From Rummeliibacillus pycnus (lineage in GTDB: Bacteria; Bacillota; Bacilli; Bacillales_A; Planococcaceae): DNA of 64,000 nucleotides. This document shows positions 46,269 to 54,543 of this stretch, piece after piece; positions within the stretch are counted from its first letter, which is position 1, and each line of letters opens with the position of its first letter. A model generated the notes under the pieces. It was not told the origin of the DNA and made no database searches. It saw only the letters and a list, made by a program, of their open reading frames with translations. The stretch spans positions 1,316,423 through 1,380,422 of the forward strand of contig NZ_KZ614145.1 of NCBI RefSeq assembly GCF_002884495.1, read 5' to 3'. The translations under genes and the position numbers were made by a program.

Positions 46269-47776
46269 TTTATTTCCTCCCATTTTTTCCATTTCAAATT
46301 ACTAAATGAAGGAATTCCATCACTAGATAATTTATAATTTAGAATTGAAGAATCCTTCATATAAATACTTTTGCCTGTACATATCGGAATTATAGGTAAA
46401 TTATCTAATAGTGTTTCTTCTAAAGAAGATAGAGTTTCATACGTATTATCTAGCATTGCTTTTTCTAATAATGAAGAATATACTTCTTCATTTTCTAAAC
46501 CATACATTTCATAGGAATGGGGTATATAGTATGCAAAAGGATGTGAAAATAATGGACTAACTAGTGATAAACACATATCATAATCACCTATATCTTCTCT
46601 TTCAACGAATATGTCAAATGGTAGTTTTTCTTTAATTACTGTTATGCCCATTTTATCTTTCCATTCTTTTGCTATATAATCTACAATTTCTTCATTAGGA
46701 AAAAAATCAGCAAAAGTAATAGTAATTTCTTTCAGTTCATTTAAAAATTTATTTTTCGTACTTTTCGAATTTATATGTGAATTCAATTTATCTTCCCCCA
46801 AAAAAATCCTTACTAAATTTTCAGGGATAAAGTTTCCACAAGCATTGACTCCACTCATTAATTGTTTTTCTAATTCTCTTCTATCAATAGAGTCATATAG
46901 ATTTTTTTTAAATTCCTTATTATTTAAAATAGGAATCGAATTTGGATTTAATTGCAAATTAAACAAAATAGAGGATTCTTCTAAATAAAAGTCTGTATAT
47001 TTTGTCATATGCTCTATTTGTGAAAACGGGAAATGAGTATGACAAGTTATATCTACTATATTTTCCTTATAACGCTTTATAGAATTTTGCGCGTCATTAT
47101 ATACATCAAATCTAATATTTTTTATTGAATTCTTATCTATTTGTTCTGTAAATGGATTTATTTCCAACTCTATATAGGAACTTCCAATTTCAATAATTTG
47201 ATATGAACCGTTTGAAATAGGTTTTTCAAAATTTATTTCAGTTATATGAGATGGATACGGGCTACTAGCACTTAATGAAAATAATTCAAACAAATATGGG
47301 ACACTATTTTCAAATTCAACTTTAAATATATAATCATCAATTTCCTTTACTCCCAATTGTTCAATTTTCTTTTCACCTTTTAAGATTTCTTTTGCATTTT
47401 TTATATCCAAAAATAATTGCGAAAATGGACTATCGAAAGTGAACATTCTATAAAAATTTTCAACAAAATTTTTTGCAATTACCGATTTTCCATCAGACCA
47501 TTTTTTTTTAGGATCTAAATTAAAAAGTATAACTTTCTTGTCTTTTGAAACATTAAAACTTTTAGCAGCAGCACCAACCCATAATTTACTATCTTCATCT
47601 TTGTATAATAAAGGTTCTCTGATCGCTTGATTAATGATTCTTCCATTAAAATCTAAACAAAATAATGGGTCTATCGAAAGTGGCATATCATCCATTTCTA
47701 TAATTAATTTACTTCCTATGCGATTTTGTATTGGTCTAGCAACTATATTTTGATTAAATTGATTAATTTTCACCAC
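46262..47776 (-). CDS. Solute-binding-protein-like protein (SBP_bac_5) without signal peptide
   Basis: This protein of about 504 residues has the periplasmic oligopeptide-binding (OppA/SBP_bac_5) fold: FNVSKDKKVILFNLDPKKKWSDGKSVIAKNFV near 80-110, and later PILNNKEFKKNLYDSIDRRELE and RIFLGEDKLNS. It has no signal peptide or lipobox, so it should be cytoplasmic, unusual outside SgrR-type regulators. Translation probably starts at GTG 47776 or 47773, just before the upstream stop (47763), giving coupling; a longer ATG frame at 47809 lacks a ribosome site. It may bind or present the precursor peptide. Codon use is very AT-rich. Confidence 0.7.
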   Translation of the reverse strand: MVKINQFNQNIVARPIQNRIGSKLIIEMDDMPLSIDPLFCLDFNGRIINQAIREPLLYKDEDSKLWVGAAAKSFNVSKDKKVILFNLDPKKKWSDGKSVIAKNFVENFYRMFTFDSPFSQLFLDIKNAKEILKGEKKIEQLGVKEIDDYIFKVEFENSVPYLFELFSLSASSPYPSHITEINFEKPISNGSYQIIEIGSSYIELEINPFTEQIDKNSIKNIRFDVYNDAQNSIKRYKENIVDITCHTHFPFSQIEHMTKYTDFYLEESSILFNLQLNPNSIPILNNKEFKKNLYDSIDRRELEKQLMSGVNACGNFIPENLVRIFLGEDKLNSHINSKSTKNKFLNELKEITITFADFFPNEEIVDYIAKEWKDKMGITVIKEKLPFDIFVEREDIGDYDMCLSLVSPLFSHPFAYYIPHSYEMYGLENEEVYSSLLEKAMLDNTYETLSSLEETLLDNLPIIPICTGKSIYMKDSSILNYKLSSDGIPSFSNLKWKKWEEIKW

Positions 47777-48809
47777 AGTAACACCTACTATCCAATTCAT
47801 CTTTTTCATTTACATCAACTGACATACTTAAAAAATCAAAAGTGCATCTTCTCCCCATACTTATTGCATTACTATTTGTAGACATATAAAGTATGATATC
47901 TTTTGCTAAAAATGCCGAAATAATAGTATTAGTTGCACCAAATGAAGCTTTAATTTTAAGCTCACTAGAATCTCTTATTTCTTTTTCCCAATCTTCCATA
48001 AGGTCATTTTCTTCTTTATTATGACATGCTAAACATTTAGTTTCATTTGGTACAATCAACGGTCCCCAAAAGCCTCTATGTCTCCCAACACCACCAGAAA
48101 TCCACGGTATATTTTTCGCTTTACAATAATCATCAATTATAGATGGCAAATTTTTTGGGAGATCAGCTGCATTTATAAGAAAATCTACTTTGTGATCATC
48201 TAGTATTTCTAAATCTTTTGCAGAATGAATCTCACTTTTATATGTATAGACAGTTGAATTATTATCCAAATCTACAATGTATTTCTTTGCTAAATCAACC
48301 TTATATTCACCAATATTTTTCATTTTATAAATAAATTGTCGGTTAAAATTATCAATCTGAATAGTGTCCGGATCTATCAATACAAATTTTTTTATTCCTG
48401 CTCCGACTAGATGTTGTAGAACGACAGACCCAACTCCTCCTACTCCAATAATTACAACACAACTTTTTTCCAGATTTCGTTGTGCTAGATTTGCATTATC
48501 AACAAAATCATCTAAATAATTTATCTGATTTTGCACAATGGTTCCCTTATACTTTTGTCTGTCATAATCAGAACGTAAAATTCCATTTTCTAATAAAGAA
48601 TTAAATAATTCCTTTATTTTTTCTTTTTCACTTTCACTTGAATTACTCATTAATTCCTCTAAAGAATACGATTGATTCTTTAAAGAGATTAGTGCAGTTC
48701 TCTGTACATCTGATATTTTTTCAAGTTCAAAAATATCATCATCTACTAGAAAAACTCGACCATTTTTTAAAGTTATTATTTGGTATCTATCTGCAATTTT
48801 AAATTTCAC
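47763..48809 (-). CDS. E1/ThiF-like adenylating enzyme with N-terminal RRE-like domain
   Basis: The 348-residue protein has an N-terminal PqqD/RRE-like winged helix (about 8-80), then an E1-type domain: nucleotide loop GVGGVGS at 122-128, DPDTIQIDNFNRQF at 146-159, and zinc cysteines CLAC (259-262) and CYC (343-345). Length and layout are close to MccB, which adenylates the C-terminus of the microcin C peptide. The clamp probably binds the MRIVKVK leader. GTG start, GAGGAG upstream. A hairpin at 48841 between it and the peptide genes may lower its expression. The chemistry is inferred. Confidence 0.8.
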   Translation of the reverse strand: MKFKIADRYQIITLKNGRVFLVDDDIFELEKISDVQRTALISLKNQSYSLEELMSNSSESEKEKIKELFNSLLENGILRSDYDRQKYKGTIVQNQINYLDDFVDNANLAQRNLEKSCVVIIGVGGVGSVVLQHLVGAGIKKFVLIDPDTIQIDNFNRQFIYKMKNIGEYKVDLAKKYIVDLDNNSTVYTYKSEIHSAKDLEILDDHKVDFLINAADLPKNLPSIIDDYCKAKNIPWISGGVGRHRGFWGPLIVPNETKCLACHNKEENDLMEDWEKEIRDSSELKIKASFGATNTIISAFLAKDIILYMSTNSNAISMGRRCTFDFLSMSVDVNEKDELDSRCYCGEN

Positions 48810-48840
48810 TTTGATCTAACTCCTCTATTATTTTTATATA

Positions 48841-48876
48841 AAGAAGAAACATACTTGTGTTCAAGTATGCTTCTTT
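48841..48876 (-). terminator. Hairpin between the peptide genes and the ThiF-like gene
   Basis: CATACTTG (48850-48857) pairs with CAAGTATG (48862-48869), extended by AAGAAG / CTTCTT across a 3-nt bulge, with a T-rich minus-strand tail. It is probably a partial terminator or mRNA-stabilising 3' stem that lets peptide message exceed enzyme message. Confidence 0.6.
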
Positions 48877-48919
48877 AAAAGATTAAGTATTATTAAAAAG
48901 AGATGTCCGGCCTGTTGTA

Positions 48920-48976
48920 TTAAGAGCGGTTAACTAGTAATCGTTTTGTTGTTGGTTTTACTTTTACGATACGCAT
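48920..48976 (-). CDS. 18-residue precursor peptide, copy 2
   Basis: The frame encodes MRIVKVKPTTKRLLVNRS, identical to copy 1. AAAGGAGGTGATAGAAA precedes the ATG, a textbook ribosome site. Compared with copy 1 the codons differ at three places (GTA for GTG, AAA for AAG, TTA for CTA), all synonymous, so the protein has been kept while the DNA drifted. It is basic, without Cys, Asp or Glu. It lies between the maturation enzymes and before the ThiF-like gene, so it is the likely RiPP substrate. It is too short for usual gene callers. Confidence 0.8.
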   Translation of the reverse strand: MRIVKVKPTTKRLLVNRS

Positions 48977-49010
48977 TTTCTATCACCTCCTTTCATTGCC
49001 TTCATTAATT

Positions 49011-49067
49011 TTAAGAGCGGTTAACTAGTAGTCGTTTTGTTGTTGGCTTCACTTTTACGATACGCAT
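49011..49067 (-). CDS. 18-residue precursor peptide, copy 1
   Basis: The frame encodes MRIVKVKPTTKRLLVNRS. GGGAGGTGATAGAAA stands 7 nt before the ATG. It begins 33 nt after the stop of the 243-residue gene and is followed 34 nt later by copy 2. The hydrophobic/basic N-terminal half (MRIVKVK) could be the leader recognised by the RRE-like domain, and PTTKRLLVNRS the core. This division is a guess. Short peptides adenylated by MccB relatives often have a similar basic start but end in Asn; here Asn is third from the end. Confidence 0.8.
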   Translation of the reverse strand: MRIVKVKPTTKRLLVNRS

Positions 49068-49100
49068 TTTCTATCACCTCCCTTCATAAATTTATAAAAA

Positions 49101-49832
49101 TTAAATTGTTGTATATGGTATTGATTTTCCGTTAATATGCTGAACTATATTAAACACCATGTTATCTACACACACTAAAATACCTAAGTCAATAAATAAC
49201 ATAACTAATTCTTCAGTATATTCAGATATTAATTCATCTAATTTTTGAAATTCTTTTGTACAATTAAATAATTTTACTTCTGATTTTGTAATTAATTCAA
49301 AAATTCGAGGTTCGTTTTGGATACGAGCATCTCTAATTTTTATATATTCTGGCCCTTGTCTATAGATAAGACTTTCCAACAAATAATTATTTCTCCAATT
49401 AGCAACTAAATTTCTATCCTCATTTCTACTTAAATACGGTGGTTGAAAATGAAATAATGGTAAAAAATCAATTACGTGTTTAGAATTTTGCTCCCATTGG
49501 AGAACGATATAGTTTTCTTGACATTTTTTTAAAAAGTGTAGCTCTTTAAGTGTTTGTTTACATTTCTTTTCATTTAACTCAAGAGTTGTGTATATTTTCT
49601 CTACTCCAAATTCTTTTAATTCCGTTATAAATTCTCCGTCGAGATTGTCATTTTCCTCGCGTATAATCTCAATTTCTATTCCTAACTGTTTTTTATCACT
49701 ATTAATATTTTTTAACTTTGATAAAAATCCATTTAATTTTGCATATTCTAACTTAATTGCTTGTGATTTATCCCCAAAACAAGAAGCTGCCGCAATCGAT
49801 TCGTTTGAAATGTAATTAATACTATCAATCAT
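49101..49832 (-). CDS. Unknown protein paired with the radical SAM enzyme
   Basis: The 243-residue soluble protein has no recognised motif. Central YIVLQWEQNSKHVIDFLPLFHFQPPYLSRNE and a C-terminal region with ELVMLFIDLGILVCVDN suggest a mixed alpha/beta fold. Its start overlaps the radical SAM stop codon by ATGA (4 bp), so the two are translationally coupled and probably interact. Small proteins next to RiPP radical SAM methyltransferases are common, and some carry the DUF5825 label; whether this is one cannot be told here. It ends 33 nt before the peptide genes. Confidence 0.6.
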   Translation of the reverse strand: MIDSINYISNESIAAASCFGDKSQAIKLEYAKLNGFLSKLKNINSDKKQLGIEIEIIREENDNLDGEFITELKEFGVEKIYTTLELNEKKCKQTLKELHFLKKCQENYIVLQWEQNSKHVIDFLPLFHFQPPYLSRNEDRNLVANWRNNYLLESLIYRQGPEYIKIRDARIQNEPRIFELITKSEVKLFNCTKEFQKLDELISEYTEELVMLFIDLGILVCVDNMVFNIVQHINGKSIPYTTI

Positions 49833-51739
49833 TGTAGTACCTCTTCTCTCATAAATTCCAAATATCTATTTGAACGGATTCTTTGAGAATCATAAGGAAT
49901 TGCTAAAGAGAGATATTTGTCTTCTTCTTTATAGAAATATCCTTCTTTTGATTTAGTATTTAAAAACTCTTCTAAATAACCATTATTTATTCTGTCATCA
50001 GAAAATTTTGCATGAAGTCTGTTTTTTAATGCTTTTATATTTTTTACAGTATTTAGTTCTTTAAAAACTTCAATATGTAGTGGATCTTTCCAGTATGTTA
50101 CTTTTTCATCTTTTACTCCTCTAGTATCAAAGAAATATAATTCTCCATTCATATTGTATCTATAATAGAACTCCGTGTTTGTATATAGCATTTGCCAATT
50201 ATTAATAACATTTCTTAAAATATCTGCTTGATTCTCCGTTAATCCAGCTTTATTCGACTCGAAAATGTATGCAATATCCATAAGTTCTGTTTCAGGTAAG
50301 TCATAAACTAATTTGTAAAATCTTGCCGGTTCTAATACTCTTAATCCCATCTCAGGTTTATTAAAATATGGACTAAATCTCTCTAAAGATATTCGGACTG
50401 CACCACCGGGTGGTTGAATATGATTTAAGAGTTTCATACTTTCTAAGTCATAGAATTCCCATTTTTCTCCAGGAAATCCATACAATATATTCCAAGTAAC
50501 TGTAATACTATATTGTTCACAAAACTTTAGTAATTGAACATTTTGAATTCCTGTAATTCCTTTATCCATAATTTTCAATACTGGACTACTTAAATTTTCT
50601 ATACCTGGTTGAATTTTTTTAACTCCAGATTCATGAAACAATTTTATTTGATCTTCCATCAAATTAGCTTTTACCTCATAAAAAATATGTAAATCCCAGT
50701 CTAACTTCTTTATTTTTGGTAAAAGTTCTTTCATATATTTAATATCTAAAATATTATCCACCATAAAGATATCAACAGTTTTAAATTTGTTGACCATACT
50801 AGTTATCATATCAAATGCACGTTCCGCTGGTTGGCTTCTAAAACCAATATAAGAACCATTAAGTCCACAAAATGTGCATTGATGTTTTGCTCCCCACCAA
50901 CATCCCCTAGAGGTTTCTAAGATTAAAGATGGTCTTATATTTTCTGAAACATCTAGAGAATGAATCAATTCGAAGTAATTATCGTACCAAGGAAATGGGA
51001 CACTATTAAAATCAATTGGCACAGTTAACATTTTATTAAATTTTGAAACTCCATTTTCTCTATAACAAAGCCCACTTATATTTTTGTATTTCACTTTTTC
51101 TTGATTTGTTAATAAGGCTTCGACTAACTGTGGAAATGAAACCTCTCCCTCCCCTCTCATTACAAAATCAATGTATTCATAATTTTTATGGAGAGCTTCA
51201 CCCTGCTTATCATCACAATTTGCTCCACCAAATGCAATCTTAGTATTTGGATATTTTTCTTTAATAGATTTCGCAGTTGCTAATGATGGGATATTTTGCA
51301 TAAATGAACTTGTAAATCCAATTAAATCATATTCTTGATTTATATATTCTTTCATTAACCATTCAATAAAATTTGGTGCCTCTTCATACATCCATTCGAT
51401 TACTTCCATTTCTTCTTTAGTAAGTGCTTTCTCTTCTAAAACAAATTCAACATACTCTTTTCTTCTATACTCTTTTCCATAAAATGCTTTTGTAAAAATC
51501 CAATCTCCTACACCATACGCAAAATCAGCTTCTGAAATCAATGCATAATTATATGCTCTATCTATATCCCCATTACTTTTTTGATAAATATATTCTGCCC
51601 ACAAAACATTCGCATATAAAATTTCACAAGATACATTTGTATTAGAATATTTCTCATCTACAACAGATTTTAATATTCCTAATTGAATTGAAGGCATATC
51701 TATCGAAGCCCACGGCATTGTTATTAATAATATTCTCAT
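49829..51739 (-). CDS. Cobalamin-type radical SAM peptide C-methyltransferase
   Basis: The 636-residue protein (ATG 51739; a GTG two codons earlier is possible) has an N-terminal B12-binding-like Rossmann domain (MRILLITMPWASIDMPSIQLG to about 210). The radical SAM core carries the RiPP-maturation signature SRGCWWGAKHQCTFCGLNG: Cys282-x7-Cys290-x2-Cys293 in the GTG-based count. This spacing and the CGLNG ending are those of RiPP maturation radical SAM C-methyltransferases (rSAM protein 1 family, as I recall). They methylate unactivated carbons of peptide residues. First gene of the peptide operon. cobT at 18983 could supply its cofactor. Confidence 0.85.
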   Translation of the reverse strand: MRILLITMPWASIDMPSIQLGILKSVVDEKYSNTNVSCEILYANVLWAEYIYQKSNGDIDRAYNYALISEADFAYGVGDWIFTKAFYGKEYRRKEYVEFVLEEKALTKEEMEVIEWMYEEAPNFIEWLMKEYINQEYDLIGFTSSFMQNIPSLATAKSIKEKYPNTKIAFGGANCDDKQGEALHKNYEYIDFVMRGEGEVSFPQLVEALLTNQEKVKYKNISGLCYRENGVSKFNKMLTVPIDFNSVPFPWYDNYFELIHSLDVSENIRPSLILETSRGCWWGAKHQCTFCGLNGSYIGFRSQPAERAFDMITSMVNKFKTVDIFMVDNILDIKYMKELLPKIKKLDWDLHIFYEVKANLMEDQIKLFHESGVKKIQPGIENLSSPVLKIMDKGITGIQNVQLLKFCEQYSITVTWNILYGFPGEKWEFYDLESMKLLNHIQPPGGAVRISLERFSPYFNKPEMGLRVLEPARFYKLVYDLPETELMDIAYIFESNKAGLTENQADILRNVINNWQMLYTNTEFYYRYNMNGELYFFDTRGVKDEKVTYWKDPLHIEVFKELNTVKNIKALKNRLHAKFSDDRINNGYLEEFLNTKSKEGYFYKEEDKYLSLAIPYDSQRIRSNRYLEFMREEVLQ

Positions 51740-51761
51740 ATACACACGCCCCTATGCTTAA

Positions 51762-51827
51762 TGTACAAATGGTAAATCTAATGTTACAATTGTAAATAAA
51801 ATTGAATTAATGTAGAACAATGGTAAT
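51762..51827. promoter_or_regulatory. Three phased repeats in the divergent promoter
   Basis: TGTACAAATGGTAAAT (51762-51777), TGTTACAATTGTAAAT (51782-51797) and TGTAGAACAATGGTAAT (51811-51827) share ACAA-type and TGGTAA-type halves. The TGGTAA cores are 20 and 31 bp apart, two and three helical turns. They lie between the radical SAM gene (minus) and the TPR regulator (plus), so they are the likely operators of that regulator. Confidence 0.65.
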
Positions 51828-51906
51828 ATTCTTTTTATTTCCACGTATTTATATTTATTCATTTTTACACCTCTATTTAATATTAATTTTTGAAAGGATC
51901 ATTTTT

Positions 51907-52797
51907 ATGTTTGATAATTCATTAGGTTCAGAAATAATGCGATTGCGTAAAGAGAAAAATTTAACACAAAAAGAACTAGCAGAAGAAATTTGTACACAAG
52001 CCACTATAAGTATGATTGAAAAAGGAGCTATTAAACCTGGACTTGATATTTTGTATTTAATTTCTTTAAAATTAGATAAACCCATTTCATATTTTGCTAA
52101 TATTATGTTAAATGAAGACTATCCTTTAATTAATTCAATTGTTCAAGAGTTAGAGTCATTGACTATCTCTCATAACTATCAATTAATCTACTCCATTATT
52201 AAACGAGAGCTATCATTTAAACCAAAAGATAAATGGTATGAAATATTTTTGCATTGGCATTATTTTTTAAGTGCATATTACTTGAATTTCATATCTATTG
52301 ACATTGCTATTGAACGATTAACAAATTTATTAAATAATGAGCATAATTCTATTTTAAAAAAAGATTTTCTATACGATCGTATATGCAATTCAATTGCTAT
52401 TTTATATTCCACTAACAAAAACTATGAAAAAGCACTTTCCTTCTATAACAAAATTAATTTAAATATTAATGATACAATGTCGCCTCGTTTAAACCATCAA
52501 GTATACAAACTTCGAATAATATACAATAAAGCTAAGACTCTATATGATATGAATTCTTTAGAAGAGTCAAAAAAACAAATAGAATTAGGAATTAAATGTT
52601 CTATTAATCTGGAAAACATGTCTTTTTTAGGTAGTTTTTATTATTACTTAGGCCTTATACAAGAAAAACTAAATGATAAAAGTGAGGATATATCGCATTC
52701 ATTTAATAAGGCTTATTTTTTCTTCAACATATTAGATAGAAAAATGTATAAGGAAATAATGGAAAAAGAACACCGCGTATTTCTAAATTTCGATTAG
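51907..52797 (+). CDS. PlcR/Rgg-type HTH-TPR transcriptional regulator
   Basis: The 296-residue protein has an N-terminal HTH_3 domain (LGSEIMRLRKEKNLTQKELAEEICTQATISMIEKGAIKPGLD, about 4-48) followed by TPR-like helical repeats (about 75-280), the layout of PlcR, NprR and Rgg regulators that sense short peptides. ATG 51907 is chosen (GAAAGGATC upstream) over the long frame at 51820. It diverges from the peptide operon and probably activates it. No separate pheromone gene was found; the 18-residue product or its fragment could be the signal. Confidence 0.8.
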   Translation: MFDNSLGSEIMRLRKEKNLTQKELAEEICTQATISMIEKGAIKPGLDILYLISLKLDKPISYFANIMLNEDYPLINSIVQELESLTISHNYQLIYSIIKRELSFKPKDKWYEIFLHWHYFLSAYYLNFISIDIAIERLTNLLNNEHNSILKKDFLYDRICNSIAILYSTNKNYEKALSFYNKINLNINDTMSPRLNHQVYKLRIIYNKAKTLYDMNSLEESKKQIELGIKCSINLENMSFLGSFYYYLGLIQEKLNDKSEDISHSFNKAYFFFNILDRKMYKEIMEKEHRVFLNFD

Positions 52798-52899
52798 AAC
52801 ATTAATTCTATTTAACCTAATTTTAGTTTTTTTTATTTATTTCACAATAAAATATAAGTATCTTAATATTATTTAATTTTAAATTCTTAATATCCTAAA

Positions 52900-52945
52900 A
52901 AAAGCATCATTTTAGAAGCCTTACAGTTCTAAAATGATGCTTTTT
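52900..52945. terminator. Bidirectional terminator between regulator and MFS gene
   Basis: AAGCATCATTTTAGAA pairs with TTCTAAAATGATGCTT (16 bp, 9-nt loop), with A/T runs on both sides. It serves the two converging genes. Confidence 0.9.
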
Positions 52946-52957
52946 AAATATATAAAT

Positions 52958-54127
52958 TTAAACTTTTTTTATTGTTTTTAAATATTTTAAATACAAGAAA
53001 ATAGAAATAATTGTGACACTACTTGCAAGAATCATAAACACCATATTCAATTCCACTACTTTATTTAAAACACCAATAATTATAGAAAAGGCTGCCATTA
53101 AAAGACCTGTTAAAGCATTACAAATAGATAGTAATGATGTCCGTATTTTATTTGTAGCAGTTTCATGTAATTCTATATTTAAACTTGTATCCCAAATTTC
53201 AAATAAAATATTGGTAATCATGAATATAGCCAAGATGGTAAGCGCTACATGAATACTCATTGCTAAATACAAAATCTCCGAGATTAATAGAGTTAAAAAT
53301 ATAATACGATACTTACCAATTTTCCCAATTAAATATTCAATTTTAAATGATGCTAAGGCACTTACGACAGACAGAATAAAAATTGAAATAGAAATAGTTT
53401 GTACCCCAAATCCTACGTCTTTTAACATAATAGCACCATATTGATACAAAATAGATACTAACCCTTGCATTAAAGCAATGACCATAATTAATAGTTTATA
53501 CTCTTTCCTAGTAGCAACAAATATTTTTATTTCTTTTAAAATGTCACTAAACTTATTTTCTTCATCCTTTTCTTGTGAAGATTTAATTTCTTTTACCGTC
53601 ATAATTAGTATTAATGCAATAAATTGAGCAGCAATTGTTACGCTAAATATTAATAATTCATTTATTTTATACATAGTTCCTGATAACAATGCACTAATTG
53701 CGATAGCAATGATTGCAATTGCATTATATTTACCAATAAACTTAGTATATGCTCCCTCTTTATCATCTGATGAAATCCCCTCATATACAAGAGACTGATC
53801 TGATCCAGATATCAATGAAACCCCTATTCCATATAATACAAATCCAATTAATACAATCGCATAATATTCATATGCAAAAAAAGTTAATATGTATAAAATG
53901 ATAAATATGTGTCCTAGTATAATCGATTTTTTTCTCCCAATTTTATCAGAAATAATACCTGATGGAATCTCAAATATTCCCATTATTACGTTTAATATTC
54001 CTTGTAGTAATCCAATCTCAATAAGTGAGTACCCTTTATTGGATAAAAATATCATCCATAATGTTCGTTCAAAAAATAAACTTGCCCAAAAAATATAAAA
54101 GTACATTTTTTTCATTTGCTTATTCAT
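52958..54127 (-). CDS. MFS transporter, putative peptide exporter
   Basis: The 389-residue major facilitator has 12 predicted helices and a conserved GIFEIPSGIISDKIGRKKSIILG loop between helices 2 and 3, plus a charged central loop near 190. It lies at the distal side of the regulator, converging with it, inside the island flanked by decayed genes. MFS proteins export microcin C-type peptides, so it is the likely exporter and self-protection factor. The ribosome site is weak (GGTTAG). Confidence 0.75.
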   Translation of the reverse strand: MNKQMKKMYFYIFWASLFFERTLWMIFLSNKGYSLIEIGLLQGILNVIMGIFEIPSGIISDKIGRKKSIILGHIFIILYILTFFAYEYYAIVLIGFVLYGIGVSLISGSDQSLVYEGISSDDKEGAYTKFIGKYNAIAIIAIAISALLSGTMYKINELLIFSVTIAAQFIALILIMTVKEIKSSQEKDEENKFSDILKEIKIFVATRKEYKLLIMVIALMQGLVSILYQYGAIMLKDVGFGVQTISISIFILSVVSALASFKIEYLIGKIGKYRIIFLTLLISEILYLAMSIHVALTILAIFMITNILFEIWDTSLNIELHETATNKIRTSLLSICNALTGLLMAAFSIIIGVLNKVVELNMVFMILASSVTIISIFLYLKYLKTIKKV

Positions 54128-54254
54128 CTAACTAACCTCTACATCCTATTTATTTTTTTATATTTGTGTTTAGTATATTTAATTAACTTATAATAAACCA
54201 TGCATTATAAGTATACTTATAATTGAGGAACATGAAGGCCGATACAGTTATCGT

Positions 54255-54420
54255 TATTCGTGTTGAGCTAGCATCGCGGTCAGAAAGTGATTCACAAAAA
54301 AGTGCAACCTCCGTCCAATACTTTGGATGATTTCTTTCAAGCATATGGTTCATATCAGAGTTTTTGTTAGTTTAAATTTTTTAGATTCAATTCGTATTCT
54401 ATTTAGTTCTAGGATAGTCG
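54255..54420 (-). pseudogene. Frameshifted remnant of the toxin gene at 34256
   Basis: Read on the minus strand it gives KKFKLTKT, then after a frame change MNHMLERNHPKYWT, matching the toxin's KKYYLTKTDMNHMLERHHPKYWT. Nothing else of the toxin is left. It marks the right edge of the peptide island, as the membrane-protein remnant at 45240 marks the left. Confidence 0.75.
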
Positions 54421-54543
54421 ATGCAAACTTCCTTTGTTTAGTGAAAAGAAAAATACCTCAAGTATAAGCAACTTCAAAGATTCTTATTTATTTTCCTACA
54501 ATCTGATTAGTATAATGTAAATAGATTAAAAAAGGAGGGGGAA

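Noticed and set aside
48920-49067. Reading the two short frames as regulatory leader peptides only
   Set aside because: Two identical copies with full ribosome sites and silent-only differences point to a needed product, not attenuation; no codon run typical of an attenuator is present.
45507-54127. Calling the cluster a microcin C locus
   Set aside because: Microcin C precursors end in Asn and lack radical SAM, JmjC and SBP-like partners. Only the E1-like enzyme and MFS gene are shared, so I treat it as distinct.
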